NCBI GenBank assembly: GCA_034008185.1
Contig: CM067083.1
Span: 115,590,837 to 115,654,836, forward strand
Direction of reading: 5' to 3'
Source: Gorsachius magnificus
Lineage: Eukaryota; Chordata; Aves; Pelecaniformes; Ardeidae
DNA: 64,000 nt
Shown here: piece after piece, positions 1 to 11,863 of the stretch
Layout of the letters: each line of letters opens with the position of its first letter
Position numbering within the stretch: position 1 is the first letter of the stretch
The notes under the pieces: generated by a model
Database searches by the model: none
What the model saw: the letters and a program-made list of their open reading frames with translations, nothing else
Told to the model about the DNA's origin: nothing
Position numbers and translations under genes: made by a program

Positions 1-29
1 GTGTGCTCCAGACTCTTTTCTCTGAAATT

Positions 30-207
30 CACAGAATCACAGAATGGTTTGGATTAGATGGGGCCAACCCCCCTGCCATGGGCAGGGATATCTTTCACTA
101 GATCAGGTTGTTCAGTGCCCGGTCCAACCTGACCTTGAACACTTCCAGTGATGGAGCATCCACAGCTTCTCTGGGCAACCTGTTCCACTGTCTCACCACC
201 CTCTTTA
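30..207 (-). mobile_element. CR1 retrotransposon 3' tail (5'-truncated)
   Basis: Read on the minus strand, this is the end of CR1 ORF2 followed by the CR1 3' untranslated tail. The frame reads VVRQWNRLPREAVDAPSLEV, the usual C-terminal CR1 ORF2 motif, then FKVRLDRALNNLI and a stop. The tail ends at 'cagaatcacagaatggtt' on the plus strand, the complement of the octamer-type CR1 terminus. Only about 180 bases remain of an element of several kilobases, as is typical of 5'-truncated CR1 copies. The CCATGGGCAGGG segment places it in a different subfamily from the copies at 2105 and 27729. It is a dead fossil. The call is secure; the subfamily is not assigned. Confidence 0.9.
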
Positions 208-224
208 ATTTAATGAAATTAAAG
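203..224. repeat. Perfect 9-bp inverted repeat at the CR1 boundary
   Basis: The arms ctttaattt and aaattaaag (203-211 and 216-224) are perfect complements around the 4-base spacer aatg. It sits where the CR1 similarity at 30-207 stops. A chance AT-rich palindrome is the simplest explanation. Confidence 0.6.
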
Positions 225-2104
225 CTTAAGGGCATGAAAAAATAAATATTTAAAGTCCGGGCAAGCATCTCTTCTCTCTCCCTCTCTCCCTTGCGGTCCT
301 GCTTGAAAAGCAAGACGCCCTTCAGGCATCCACACGGGCGCTGCCTCTGCAGGGAACCTGGCTTTCCGGTGGGTGAGGAACCTCTTGAGACCCAGGATTT
401 CTTCCCCGCTGAGTGACAGCAAAGAAACAGGGATGGTGCCGAGGGGATGGGGCTCTGTCTGGGGCAGGCCCTTCCTCGGCGGGCTGGTGTGGCTGATTTT
501 CCTTGGTGGGGCTCAGGCAGCCCCCAGCAGCCTGGAGGAATGACTGGAATCTGCCATGGCCTGCCGGCAGCCCCCATGGGTCTTGCCGACAAGAAATGCC
601 CGTGCTTTATATGCTGGGCGATTTGAACAATTGGTAGGAAACTGGGCAGAATAAATAGTGCTGCTCAACCTCTGGCCTTTCCCCTTTTGTCCACAGAAGT
701 TCAAGAAATTCCAGGGGCCAAGAGCCAAACATCTGTGTTTCCCCTCAGGAGGTGCCAAACGCTGCGTTCCCCCCGTGAATCGGGCAAAGTATATTTAGAA
801 AATATTCAGAAAAGATTCAGAAACCACCGGCGAGTGGGCGAGTACATCTGAGCTGTTGCTTTCCTGGTAGAAAGTTTGCATAAGCTTGGACGCGTATTTA
901 TATCCTCATCCACATGTACCGGATCCTACATACATAAACACAAACTGACAGGCACTGTACTTTGTAAGTCTGGGCTTGTTTTGTTGGTGCCGATAATATT
1001 AAAAAACGGGGATTTGAGGACTGTGGGCCTGGTTTCCAAGCTGAAATGTAGGCATGCTGTGCCGTGTGGGATGCCCTAGGGGAGCAGAAATGCCGTCCGT
1101 GGTTAGGAGATGGGCACAGAGTTTGCAGCAGTAAGGGAGCAAAGGCCAAAGGGTGTCTTAAATAGCACTGGGCACCACTGGTTGGGCAACTAAATTGAGC
1201 CTAATGCCACTTGTAAAGAGAGCAGCTGGGAGACCAGCAGGCTCTAGGGCTGCCCACTTCTCCTGCATGCAGGGACTTCACAGCCCGCCGGCACCTGAGC
1301 TTCTCAGGGGCCCCCAGTGATGGACTGAGACCCTCCCTAGGCTGGGAATAACTCACCCACCTGGTCTGTGCAAGCAGGAGACTTCTCCCAGGCTTGCTGC
1401 CTGCAGAGACAGCAAATCTGACCTTGCAGCAGCTTTTAAGGGACCACAGTGGGCAGTCTGGGAGGATCCTGTGTCTTTTCCAGAAAAAGCAATAAAAGAG
1501 CCCATACCCAGAGCCTCGGCTCTGCAGCGGCTGCCCTGCTAGCTTGAGCAGAGCATTTGCAGCATTAGTGCTCAGAGCAGGGCCACAAAATGACTGCTTT
1601 TTCAGTAGCACTTCGTGCTCCTGCCCTCAATTCCGTGAAAATGTTGCGTATCATGAAGACTGTTTCTCTTACACCAACATCAACACCTAAGCAGATAACA
1701 GCATTGGAGAAGTACACCAGCTTGCAGTTTGAGGTTGAAAATGCTTAATTTTGAAGTACCCCAGGTGGGGAGCCCAGTGTAGACTTCTCCCTGGTTCTGG
1801 AGAGCAGGGTCTTTTCTTAATTGCATCAGCTACCAACATCATCTGTCATGTTTTCAGCCTAGGACCTTGTTTTCCCAGACGGGAAAGAGAGAGCTCAGGG
1901 ATGGTGGCATAGCTGGCACCAGAAACAATGCACCACCTCTTCCTCCTGAGAGGCTGAAGACCAGAGAACACGTGGGAAAGTCCAGAAGGAGCAAAGAACT
2001 GCGAAGGTCCCAAAACGTGTCTTGCTCCTCATGGTATCGCATGTGCTGAGACCAAGCGCCTGGAGTCAGATGCCTCTCAGGTGTGCAACTTGGACTCACA
2101 CCCA
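225..2104. other. Non-coding stretch, no gene recognised
   Basis: This is unique sequence of mixed composition with no repeat I recognise. The reading frames here (for example minus strand 1201-1611 and 1854-2105) have no recognisable domain, no consistent exon boundaries and overlapping frames on the other strand, so I treat them as chance. The stretch ends at the 5' truncation point of the next CR1 copy. Confidence 0.6.
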
Positions 2105-2428
2105 CCCTCTACAACTGCCTGACAGGAGGCTGTAGCAAGGTGGGGGTCGGCCTTGTCTCCCTGGTAGTGGGAGATAGGACAAGGGGAAATGGTCTGAAGT
2201 TGTGCCAGGCAGGTTTAGGTTGGACATTAGGAAAAATTTCTTCACAGAAAGGGTTGTCAGGCTCTGGAATGGGCTGCCCAGGGAAGTGGTCAAGTCCCCA
2301 TCCCTGGAGGTAGTTAAGATGGGTAAACAGGTGCTAAGGGCCATGGTTTAGTGGTGGGATTGCAGGGTTAGGTTAAAGGTTGGACTTGATGATCTTAAAG
2401 GTCTTTTCCAACCTAAACGATTCTATGG
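2105..2428 (+). mobile_element. CR1 retrotransposon 3' tail
   Basis: The plus strand runs from the CR1 ORF2 segment for [20 protein letters not shown] into the 3' tail, which has 'ggttggacttgatgatctt', 'aaaggtcttttccaacc' and a final 'gattctatgg'. A base loss after the DIRK-like segment breaks the reading frame, so the rest of the ORF2 C-terminus (EVV..SPSLEV region) lies in another frame. The copy is 5'-truncated at about 2105. It is of the same subfamily as the copies at 27729 (+), 40612 (-) and 57098 (-), all sharing the '[10 protein letters not shown]' region or the identical 3' tail. It is inactive. Confidence 0.95.
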
Positions 2429-5184
2429 CTGGAGAAGGGAGAAGGTTGGGGTCAAATAAAAGATCAGAGAAATTCTTCCTTATCATGCATCATCTCACAG
2501 GCTGCAAAAAACGGAAACCTCCCAGTTTTGTTATGGGCCAGGTTTAGTAGTGTCTGAGAGGAGCTACAGGGAGAAGTGCTGCATGCATACGGGCAAATGA
2601 AAAATACTAAAATAAGAAGAAGAGGAGTTACAGTAATTTGTTGTGTAGACATACTCAGTTTTTCCTTCTGCCCTTTGGAGGGCAGATGGGAAAACAGAGT
2701 GTCTCAGGTCTCCTGGTGGCTTACTGGGAGCAGTTTGTGTTCAGGACATTGCCAAATTCCAGCACAATTTCCCCTGAGGAGCTGAGGAACTCCTCATGAC
2801 AACCCAGATCCCTACCAATTTGTCTTCTGTCCACCCTGCATGTGTTTTGGATCCTGATGATACAGGCGGGATGACTATAAGGTGGGGGTTGCAAACTGTT
2901 CCCTGAGACGTTTCACCATGACACTCAGGACAGGATATACAATACCACTAAAATAACTCGTTACCAAGTTGCTTATGCTGGTCCCTTGCCAACTTGTTTA
3001 GCAACACTTCCCTGTCCACTCTCCATTTGCCATCAACAGGCGCTCCTGCAGCTGAGTGCATCTGGAATCGTGACTATATTTTTGCAAGTCATAAAGAAAA
3101 GCTGTGTGTCTTCATAGCAGATTATAATATTTTGATATTTCCCAGATCGCTTGTGCTCTCATGCTTTAATGCTGCCCAGAGTCTTTCAGAAGAACGCTCA
3201 TCACACACGTGCCCTAAATAATGTGAGCTCTGTGCTTGTGATATTTATAGGCATGCAAACTTCCCATTTCTGCCTGTGTTGTTTCCAAAAAATTCTCGGG
3301 TGATGGCATTTTTCATCTTTAGTGTATTTTTCTTCAGTTCTGAACACCGAACATATTTGTAATTGCTGTCATTATTGCTGCCAGTTGTCTTACTAAGCCT
3401 ACAAAGTGCACTCAGATTTAAAGGTAGAATTATAATTACAGCACAGGCCTGGGGAGAGAGGACAGCATCTGGAGGTAGAAAGCACTTAAGACGAACACCA
3501 GTGTGCTTCCAAGAGAAGAGGCAGGGCATACTGCAGTCGCTTCCACTTCATAGAAATGATGCTTTTTTATTTTTAAGTTCCTGCATGTGAGCATCCCTCT
3601 CTGAAGCTCAGGAAAGGATGCGTGACCTCTTGGGCCATTGTTCATGTGGGATCACCATGGCTATTCATAGCAGGGAATTGTTTCGGGGTCATCCAGCTCA
3701 CCTCTAATGGCTGCAATGAATCAAGCTGCGTGCAGCCATCAGATAATTCCATGGAAGAATTCACAACAGGCTTATCTCCAAAACACAGAGAGAAAACAGG
3801 ACTATGTGAGTGTCATTGTAAGTGGTTTACTGGAGTGGCAGAAGTGTGCAAACTCTTTGAGATGTTGTGTAACATTGCTCTGCACATGTTGTTCTCCTTC
3901 TGCTTCTGCAAATCAACCATTTAATGTAATTATAGCTGCTGCTGGCAAAGGGCGCTGATAGCGCTAGCTAGCTTCTGAAGAAAACCGCCGCTGAGACGGG
4001 CGCGCTTTCAGCTCAGAGACATTTAGACAGAGATGGAGAGGACACTCGTCTTTCAGCCTTGTGCAGTCCGATGATAAACGATCTTATTGTCCCCTTGATG
4101 GTGTTTGACTCTACATTATAAATAATGGTCAGGAGTGGCCAAAAGTCAGGTGCCTTTCCCATCCCTTTGTAAGGAACTGTGTTACCACTGTCTCTGGTCA
4201 CATTTTGTCTGCATTTGGAATCCCAGAGCATCATTTACAGGGTTATGAAAAGGGGACTCATATGGATGCCCATTTGTGTGGAAGACTCAGGACGGGTACT
4301 CGACTCATGTGAGAGCTCAGATCCAACCAGATGTGTATATATGTCTATGTATGTCTTCACTTACTATGTACATATATCTGACTACTCTCTGTAAAGAACT
4401 TCTAGAAGTTCTAGAAAAATTGTTGCTTTTGTTGGCTTTTACCTACTGCTGCGTGCAAGAGGGACAGAGCGTTACTGACTGGGTTTAGGTCGCTTTCAAG
4501 GGAATTTAGCTTGGATATTCCCACTGTTTGTCTCAAATGGCTCCGCAGGGAGCTGTGGGCTGGCAATCCTGGGCAGCAGATGGTCTTAGTTCTCTTGAAT
4601 TTACTGCCCGATGCCTCTGGCTCCCTCCTGCAATAGCATCGGGGACAACACAAGGGTTGGGTTTAGGGTTTGGCACTGAGCAAACTGAGCAAAACCTTTG
4701 GACTCCCTAACTCACAACAAACTGACACCTGGCTCTGCACTGTCTCTACTGGAAGAGGAGTTCTGTGCCTTTGCCTGGCACAGGCACCCTACCACACACT
4801 GCGTGCGGGCAGTGGAGCTGTGCCGGAGGCTTTACCATCTCCAGTCCCAGAGGATAGCAATGCCCATCCCTTGCCCATCCTCGCAAGTGTAAGACACTAG
4901 CGCTAGGCCAGGCAGGAATACTGCTCTCTGACTTGTGTGCTAGCCCTTGTCTTTTCATAAAACCAACTTCAAAGCCAAAAAGGAGTGGAAATGTATTTCT
5001 AAATTTTGTAGAAAAAAGAAGAAAAAGAAAAAAGAAGTATTATTTGAATTTCTCCTCCAGGGTTTTGCTCTTCAGTGACAAAACATGGTAGATTAAGTTA
5101 CAGAAAGCAGCATTTTCAGAGTGCCATGTCCATGGCCACTGAGAGGAGAGAAGTTTGTAGCTGACTGCACCAAGGACTCATGGA
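2429..5184. other. Non-coding stretch, no gene recognised
   Basis: This is mostly unique sequence with no transposon that I recognise. A short CpG-dense patch lies at about 3945-4010 (it includes the palindrome gctagctagc at 3963-3972), and a purine tract of gaaaaaagaa-type units lies at 5011-5037. The open frames (such as 3622-3924 and 4528-4710) show no domain or conserved motif and are treated as chance. Confidence 0.55.
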
Positions 5185-5262
5185 GACCTGGGGTTTCTTG
5201 TGCTGGGCGCTGTACAAACACAGAGCAAAATCAGGGCTCTGCTCTGGAGACAGGCAGGCAGT
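5185..5262 (-). repeat. MIR/CORE-SINE-like ancient amniote repeat fragment
   Basis: The segment 'gtgctgggcgctgtacaaac' followed by 'acagagcaaaatcagggctc' matches the remembered pattern of an old amniote SINE (the MIR/CORE family, or its shared L2-type tail). In that family a GTGCTAGGCRCTGTACAAAC block precedes a 'cagtccctgcc..gagagctt' block. In the conventional MIR orientation this reads on the minus strand. The same block recurs at about 20.58, 24.97, 56.37 and possibly 59.18 kb in this window. The exact family needs a repeat-library match. Confidence 0.55.
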
Positions 5263-5599
5263 AGAAGGAAGGAAAGTTTTCTCTCATCCTTGAACATGTA
5301 GGCACCAAAAGCACCGCACAGGGACTACTGGTTAAACAATTTACCCAGCACCTGGTTTAGCTCCTGCCAAAGAAAAGATGCTGTGTTAATGGGACATTTG
5401 GCCTGACTGCTCTGATATTTTGGTTTTATTTTCACCATCACCCAGAAAGTCTGAGGCTTTCTGTCTCAGCACAGGGCACTCACCAGAAGACACGGCAAAC
5501 CCGTGTTATGATGATGGCGTGTTTCTTATCCCAACAGTTTCTCAAGAAACTTTAGGAACTTCGGGAAGTTTTCTGGCACATTTAGAACAGGTTCATGGA

Positions 5600-5680
5600 G
5601 TCAGGGGATAATTCAGATTGGAAGGGACCTCTGGAGAGCCCGTGGTCCAATCTCCCACCCTAAAGCAGGGCTGAAAGCCT
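5600..5680 (-). mobile_element. CR1 3' tail fragment, degraded
   Basis: The plus strand shows 'attcagattggaagggacct', 'ctggagagcc', then 'ggtccaatctcccaccctaaagcaggg' in a decayed form, which is the complement of a CR1 3' tail of the 'lgoldgggggtt' type seen better at 49953. Only the last 80 bases or so are recognisable, and the octamer terminus is mostly lost. Sequence beyond 5680 is not clearly CR1. Confidence 0.7.
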
Positions 5681-8600
5681 TAAGAATTGGGGTCTAACCC
5701 TCAAACCCCGCTGTTGCAGGACCCTCCCTTGCACCCATTCAAATTGGTAAGTCTTTTCCCAGTGGCTTTAAATTTACCAGTATCTGGCCTTTTGCTAGCA
5801 CGGTTTCTGTCTAATCTGATCATCCAGCACTTAAAAAGGCTTGACCCACCCTGCTCAAGCCCTTATGTCTTTCTGGGCTTGTGGTTTCAGCTTTCTCCCT
5901 GACGAGCAGGGGTGTTTTGTTGTTATCACCCCCTTGCTGGGCCAGGGACCTTGACGTGGCACCGCACGATGCGCCGGGCTCGGGGCTGAGCCTCGGGATG
6001 TGCAAAGTCATGTCGCCAGGGCAAAGCATGCTCAGAAACCCTGGCAGGCGCCTTGGTGGCTGAGCAAGAAAAGCAGCCCCCCAACACCATGCAGGAACAC
6101 CTCTGCTTTCTGGGATTTACACAAGGATAATCCGAGCTGACAAACTGAGATTCCGACCTCAGGGTCGTTTCTGCCATCCTGTTGGGCTCCAGCAACAACT
6201 TGCTCTATTTGGATAAAGCAGCAATGAGCTTTCTTCCTCACTGCTTTGCTGGTTTGTGCTGTGTTTGTGGGCTTCCCTTTTCGGGTTTCTGAACAGCAGT
6301 GAGCTGGCAGGCTGTCTTTCTATCTCAGAAACCAGTTTGGTGCAGGCAGCACCCTGGCAAATCCCTTCACGCCCCTTCTCCAGCACCCTCAGTCCCGACC
6401 GGGGGGCGTCACCAGGGGCATAAAGTCAGCTCTCTGCATTTTTGTGCTCTTCCTGCTGGGTCTGCTTGAGATGTGCCAGCTACAGTAGTTTATTGTTGTG
6501 TTTACCTGGAAAGGGGCTATTCTGACACATAACTGCTCATGCTTTACTTATTTGAAATGCTTCTGTCAATGCCTCACGCTGGGCCTGACTTTGAAGGAAT
6601 TTTTATTCAAGAAACTTTGCATTCATCCAAGCTTTCACTCTTTGTTATGCCTTGTACCCCAAATGATGGCCCAGAAAGAGCAAAGAGGAGACTCTGTGGT
6701 AGTCCTTACAGTTTGGGCTGGGATCTAAGGTGGCCGATTGCCCCTTCCCAGCCCTGGAAGAACCCATGGTGGGACCTTAAGGTCCTTCCAAGGGAGCCCA
6801 CAGCACTACGAGCTCCCAGACGTCCCAGAGGGTAAGCCACAGCATGGCATCAGTGAGAGCAGCATAAATCTGGCATAAATCAAAGTGCTCTGACACCCTT
6901 TCCCACTGTGTACACAAACACGGTGTTGGAGTGAACCAGTGAAATCAGAGCAGCACGAAGCGAGAGGTCAGTTCAGGATTCACGCGCATGTCACTGGCAG
7001 CAGAATCTGCATGTTAAATGTTAAAAAACTAAAACAAGAAGGAACTTACAATTTTTCTGAAATATTTAAGCCTTGGGTGAATAGCTGTCTCAAGATTATT
7101 CAGATGTGTTTTTGCTACAGCACCATATGCATTTAAAAAATCAGATTATCTCTGTATCTGTACTGAGTGAAGGATGGACCTAACTGCACGCTGGGGCAAG
7201 TATGCATAAGTCTGGGGGAAATCCTGTACAGGAAGTGTTCAGCAGTTAAAAATGTCACTGGAAAATAACAGTAACATTAAGCAAAAGCAAATTTAAACTT
7301 ACCACTGGTGTGCAGGGACTTCATTTTTTTAACTTCCTCCTGCTGAGGAAAAAATACCAAACCAAACACTCTAATTAAGGAAGCCTTGTTTTCTTGGATG
7401 CTCAGTGAAAAAGAGGAAATGTGGTTCATTTTGTCATGCTTTGCAATGTGCAGTGAAGCACACTGGCCTGCACGTTCCCCTGATCTTTGCACAGCTGATG
7501 TAAAAGACATGTAGCACTTAGGAAGGGCATGATAATATCGGTGTCATTAATCAATTTTCCTATTAGGACAAGGTTAGAAACAGAGGTGTAAAAGAAGTGA
7601 AATTGCATACATTCATTTACTTGTGAAGGCACTGACCTGCAGAGAGCCATATTCAAATGACAAACCTGGAGGGTTTACCTTTGCCTTTGCGAGCTAACAT
7701 AGTGCTGTAGAGCAAGAAAGCAGAGACACACGGAGGTGAGGAGCCAGGCAGCAGTGGCTTCTGGCTTCCTAGGCAGTCACCGAGGGCAGACTACCCAGCC
7801 CAGCCATGCATCTGCTTAACGCCGTCGGATGTGCGGGACCGGGCCAGGCAGAAGCGAGTGGACTTCTGGAATTACACCGTAGCAATCACGACGGCGAAGG
7901 CCACAGCGTCTTAAGTCTCTCTAAATCGGGGCTGCCTGTGTTGGCCTTGGTGCTCCTGCAGGGAGCCAGCTCAGGGAGCTGAGCAGCCTGAAAATGAATC
8001 AGCTTTCTGGTCTGACTGCGTTGGCAGCCGCAGCAGCGGGCTGACCTACTGCTCCCTGCAGTCACAGGAGACCCGTTACCAGCTCCACGACGCTGTCGAG
8101 CTGTGGGAAGGACTGGTCCCGCGGAGTCACTCCCCGGGTCAGGAGCTGATCCTACTGCTGTGGGCAGCTTTAGCCCCAGGGACATCCTTCATCCTGCGGT
8201 CCAGGGCTGGGCATGGAGCCACATTTGGTACCTCGTGTGGCACAGAGGTGGCAGCTCCCAGCGAGGGCTGACACAAACAGCCGGCTCGGTGCTGCTCACC
8301 GCTCTCAACATCCCCGTTCCCATCCAGGCTGTGAGACACAAGAAGCTCACACGAGGCTTCAGCTGCTGGATGGAAGAGCTGGTTTAACTGGCCACATCTT
8401 CTCTGGAGTTCAAGCTGCATTTGGTGATTAATAATAACCAAAATGTGCAGTGCCAGGAGTTTCTCATGTACTATGCTACTGAAGTGACTTGCTAGAGATG
8501 TGGTTAGGGGATTTGAGTGGGCCAGCTGAAATAGTTTATCTCCTAGGCCTAGCTGCTGAGGGGGCACAAGGAGGCAGGGCTAAGCAGCAAAATTTTAATA

Positions 8601-11600
8601 TGAACCATTCGTAGCCTTGGCTTATTTTCCCTTTGACTTTGCGGCTGCTGTTGCAGTCAAACTTTGCGTTCCTGGCTTGCTGAAGCATGGCAGGCCCAGC
8701 ACGTAAACACAGTGCTTCCTCCAGAAGGTTTTGTTTAGAGAGGTGCTAATAATAAATAAGGAGGTTACTTGGTCGTGAACGTGTTTTCGAAGGTTGGGCC
8801 TGGGCAACCTGAAAACCTTTTGTCTCTTGTAAAAGCCAGATCTGAGTCACTGCAGGGAGGGGAAAAGGGTTCAAAGAGTGAGGTCCTATTTGAGTTTCAG
8901 GATTTATTCTTATCTCTGCACTGGACAAATCACAGCAGTAAACCCCCCAGGCCCATAACAGCCAGAAGCTGTTGGCAGGCATGACAGCGAGGTGGGGCAG
9001 CCCTAGGGCTCAGCCTTTCCTCAGAGCAGGTTTGCAGTGGTGCTGATGCCCAGGGAGGGCAAGGAGGGGAGGCGGGTGCCTGGGAGGGGGACACCCCTGG
9101 TCCCTGCTTGTCTCCAGCTATTGAACTCCCTCCATCCACAGCACCTCTTTAGCAGCATGGCAAGCCCGGCCCCGAAAACTCCTGGGGCCCAGCTCGTGGT
9201 GAGGTGTTGAAATATCGATAGAAGTCTGTGTGCAGCAATGCTGTGTGTGGTATGAAACCTGCTGCAGGGGAGGTATGCGGAGAGAGAGAGGGAGAGAAAT
9301 GCTTAGGATTATTTCTGGTTTGTACCCAAGGGTCCCATTTTTTCATATAAGTATCCTTAGCAGAATAAAATACTTTTTATTGAAACAGGGTTTTTTTTTG
9401 CTTGCTGGCAGCCGCTCCGCTCCAATTATCTCTTCCATCGTATCCCTTGAAGCCAGGCTCCAAGGTAAACAAGTAAAAACCTGACAGCTGGAATGCAAAG
9501 CTTCAGCTGAGATTGAAACCTTTTACAAGATCAGATTCTGCAGATTTATATTGCCTGGGATATCGGCAATGGAAAGGAAGAAAGAGATTTCCTAATCTTA
9601 CCAGAGACAACACCTCACTGCCCCACCTTTGAGAAATCTCCAGTCCACGGCGAAGGCTTCATCCATCCCAATCAGCGAAGAGCCCGAGCAGGCACACTCA
9701 CAGCTTGCTCCCGATCTGGATTTCCCACGTTCCCAAGTTTTGGGGTGTAACTTGCTGAGAAATTACTTTGCATTAGAAAAGAGAGTCCCATGCAATGAAA
9801 ATGCAAAGCCGTGTTGATTTAGCCTGAAATTCTACTTCAAAAGAGAATAATGCTCCCATAATATAGATGTGTCAAGTTTCAGCATAATTTCAGAATAAAC
9901 CATCTTTTTTATTAATATTTTGAAGTGGGTTTTTTGTTTTGTTTTTTTTTCACAGCACTGACTGTTCAATATCACAGTTTAAAATTAAAAAATTACATCT
10001 TGGCAGAACACTAATTTTGAAAGAATATCACTTTGGTGAAGACACATGACATTTTGGAATTATCTGTAACTGAAAACAAATTCAAATCACCATGCCCCTT
10101 GCAACACAACATTTTGGTCCTGGGTGTGCCTCCTTGAAGACCTGTTAGGCAGATGGGAGGGTAGAGAAAACCATGCTTGATTTCTTCCATGGCAAGGACA
10201 GCATCCAAACAACATCTCACTCCAGAGTTGTGTTAGTGCAGCCTTCTGCTTAAAACCAAAGAGAGGTTTTGAATTTCTTCTGCTGGTTTTTGGACAGAGG
10301 GAAAAAAATCTTGGCATCTTTGGGATCATTTCTGCAAGAAATCTAGGTTGTTTTCACACCCCCTTCAGAGCACTCCAGATTTTACATTTCTTCAGAGCAA
10401 GAAACAAACTCCAGGCTAGGGCTTGCCTCGTAGATGGTTCTCTGAGGGAGCATCTTCCCCTGGCTGGTCATGAACTTCTACTGCAGCAACACCATCAGCA
10501 TTCTGACACTGCACAGAAAATATAACTGTGCCGGGATACTGTATCTATACCAAAGAGATCTTGTCTGCTCCGTGGCCTTGTTCGCACAGACAAAGCAGTT
10601 CTCTTTTCGTGTGTTTTAAACCCTGACCCTTGGGTCAGCTCAGTGCCCTTGTGCCTGCTCAATGTATCAGGTCAGTGATCAGGCTTGAACATCAAGCCCA
10701 TCAAAAAACCCAGCCCCTGAACTAAACCTAATTTCCAGCCAGATCAGCAAAGCCGTTCCACAAATCCTGCAGTGTTGCTCAGGGACTGTAGTAAAACCAG
10801 AGAGGAGGGAGGAGGAGACTGTGGGGATGGGATGGTGGAAGAGCAGGACCTCTCCTTTTATTGGCAGCTCAGCCACTTGGGTTAAGCCAGCCAAGCTGCG
10901 TCCTTGGAAGGGCTCGCTTTGTATTTGCAAAGTCTTCTAGGACCCTCCGGTTTTAAGTGGTAAAAATTTCTCATATTAATGCCATCATCTGTGCTCAGTG
11001 CACATCTATAAATGCCATGAGCATATCTAGGTATTCTGAGTGCATCCCAGCAATGCTCCCCTTGGCCTGACACACACGTACAAGAGGGGTAGCCGGGGTG
11101 TGCAAAGCTGCTTCCCATGCAGTCACCCGTTCCTCAGCCAGGGTCATCTTCCATTTGTGTTATAAAAAGCTCCCATTTTTCACTGATGACGTCCAGTGAG
11201 CTCCACTTCTGGCCTGTACAATTCATCAGCTCGTTCTCTGCTGACCTTGCCCCACCTGGCCGGGGCTGTGCCCCGCTCCCGTTGCTGTTCGATGACACCC
11301 AGAGGATTGCTACTATTTTGTTCTTCTCAGCCTGACGTGCTTCCCACCAGAGGCAGAGCACAGCGCTTCTGCGAGCGGGGCTGGGTGCAACCGCAAGCAG
11401 CTGTGCAAAGCCTGTGCAGAGACAAAAATCCCCAGCTGTAGCTGTCTGTTCAAATAAACGTTGAGGCCAAGGCAACCAAATATGAGAAACACATTCTTAG
11501 AGGGCATGGATTCAAAGGGGGTGGTATGTAAAGGGATTAGGAGAGACGAGCCCCATGGCTGTTGACATGGTACTGCTCAGCAATCAAAGTGCTGAGCTAT

Positions 11601-11767
11601 GCCCATACAGCAGATGACCCAAACTTGATTTTACCAGAGAAATGTTAAATAAGTTGAATGGAAAATGCTTGTATTAAAAATATGCTAATGTTCCTGGGTG
11701 AAAATCTGAGGCTTAGTATTCATCTAGGTCTCATGAACAACCTGGGGAGCTGGGAAATGCAAGAAGA
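5681..11767. other. Non-coding stretch, no gene or clear repeat recognised
   Basis: This is about six kilobases of unique sequence. Short T tracts occur at 9391-9399 and 9930-9950, and the 8.9-9.15 kb part is locally GC- and purine-rich. None of the frames (for example 7886-8185, 8139-8567 or 11134-11475 on the minus strand) has a recognisable domain. Adjacent frames cannot be joined by convincing splice sites, and both strands are equally open. I see no gene. Confidence 0.55.
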
Positions 11768-11863
11768 TGGGGTGCTTAGAGACACGGTTTAGTAGTGGAC
11801 TCAATGATCTTAAAGGTCTTTTCCAACCAAATGATTCCATGATTTTATGATTTTGTGATTCTA
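11768..11863 (+). mobile_element. CR1 3' tail, internally deleted
   Basis: The plus strand shows 'gtgcttagagacacggttta', 'gtagtggactcaatgatctt', 'aaaggtcttttccaacc' and then an expanded octamer terminus (atgattccatgattttatgattttgtgattct). The usual 'gcagggttaggttaacggtt' segment between the first two blocks is missing, so there is an internal deletion of about 25 bases compared with the copy at 27729. The similarity may extend weakly upstream to about 11740. Confidence 0.85.
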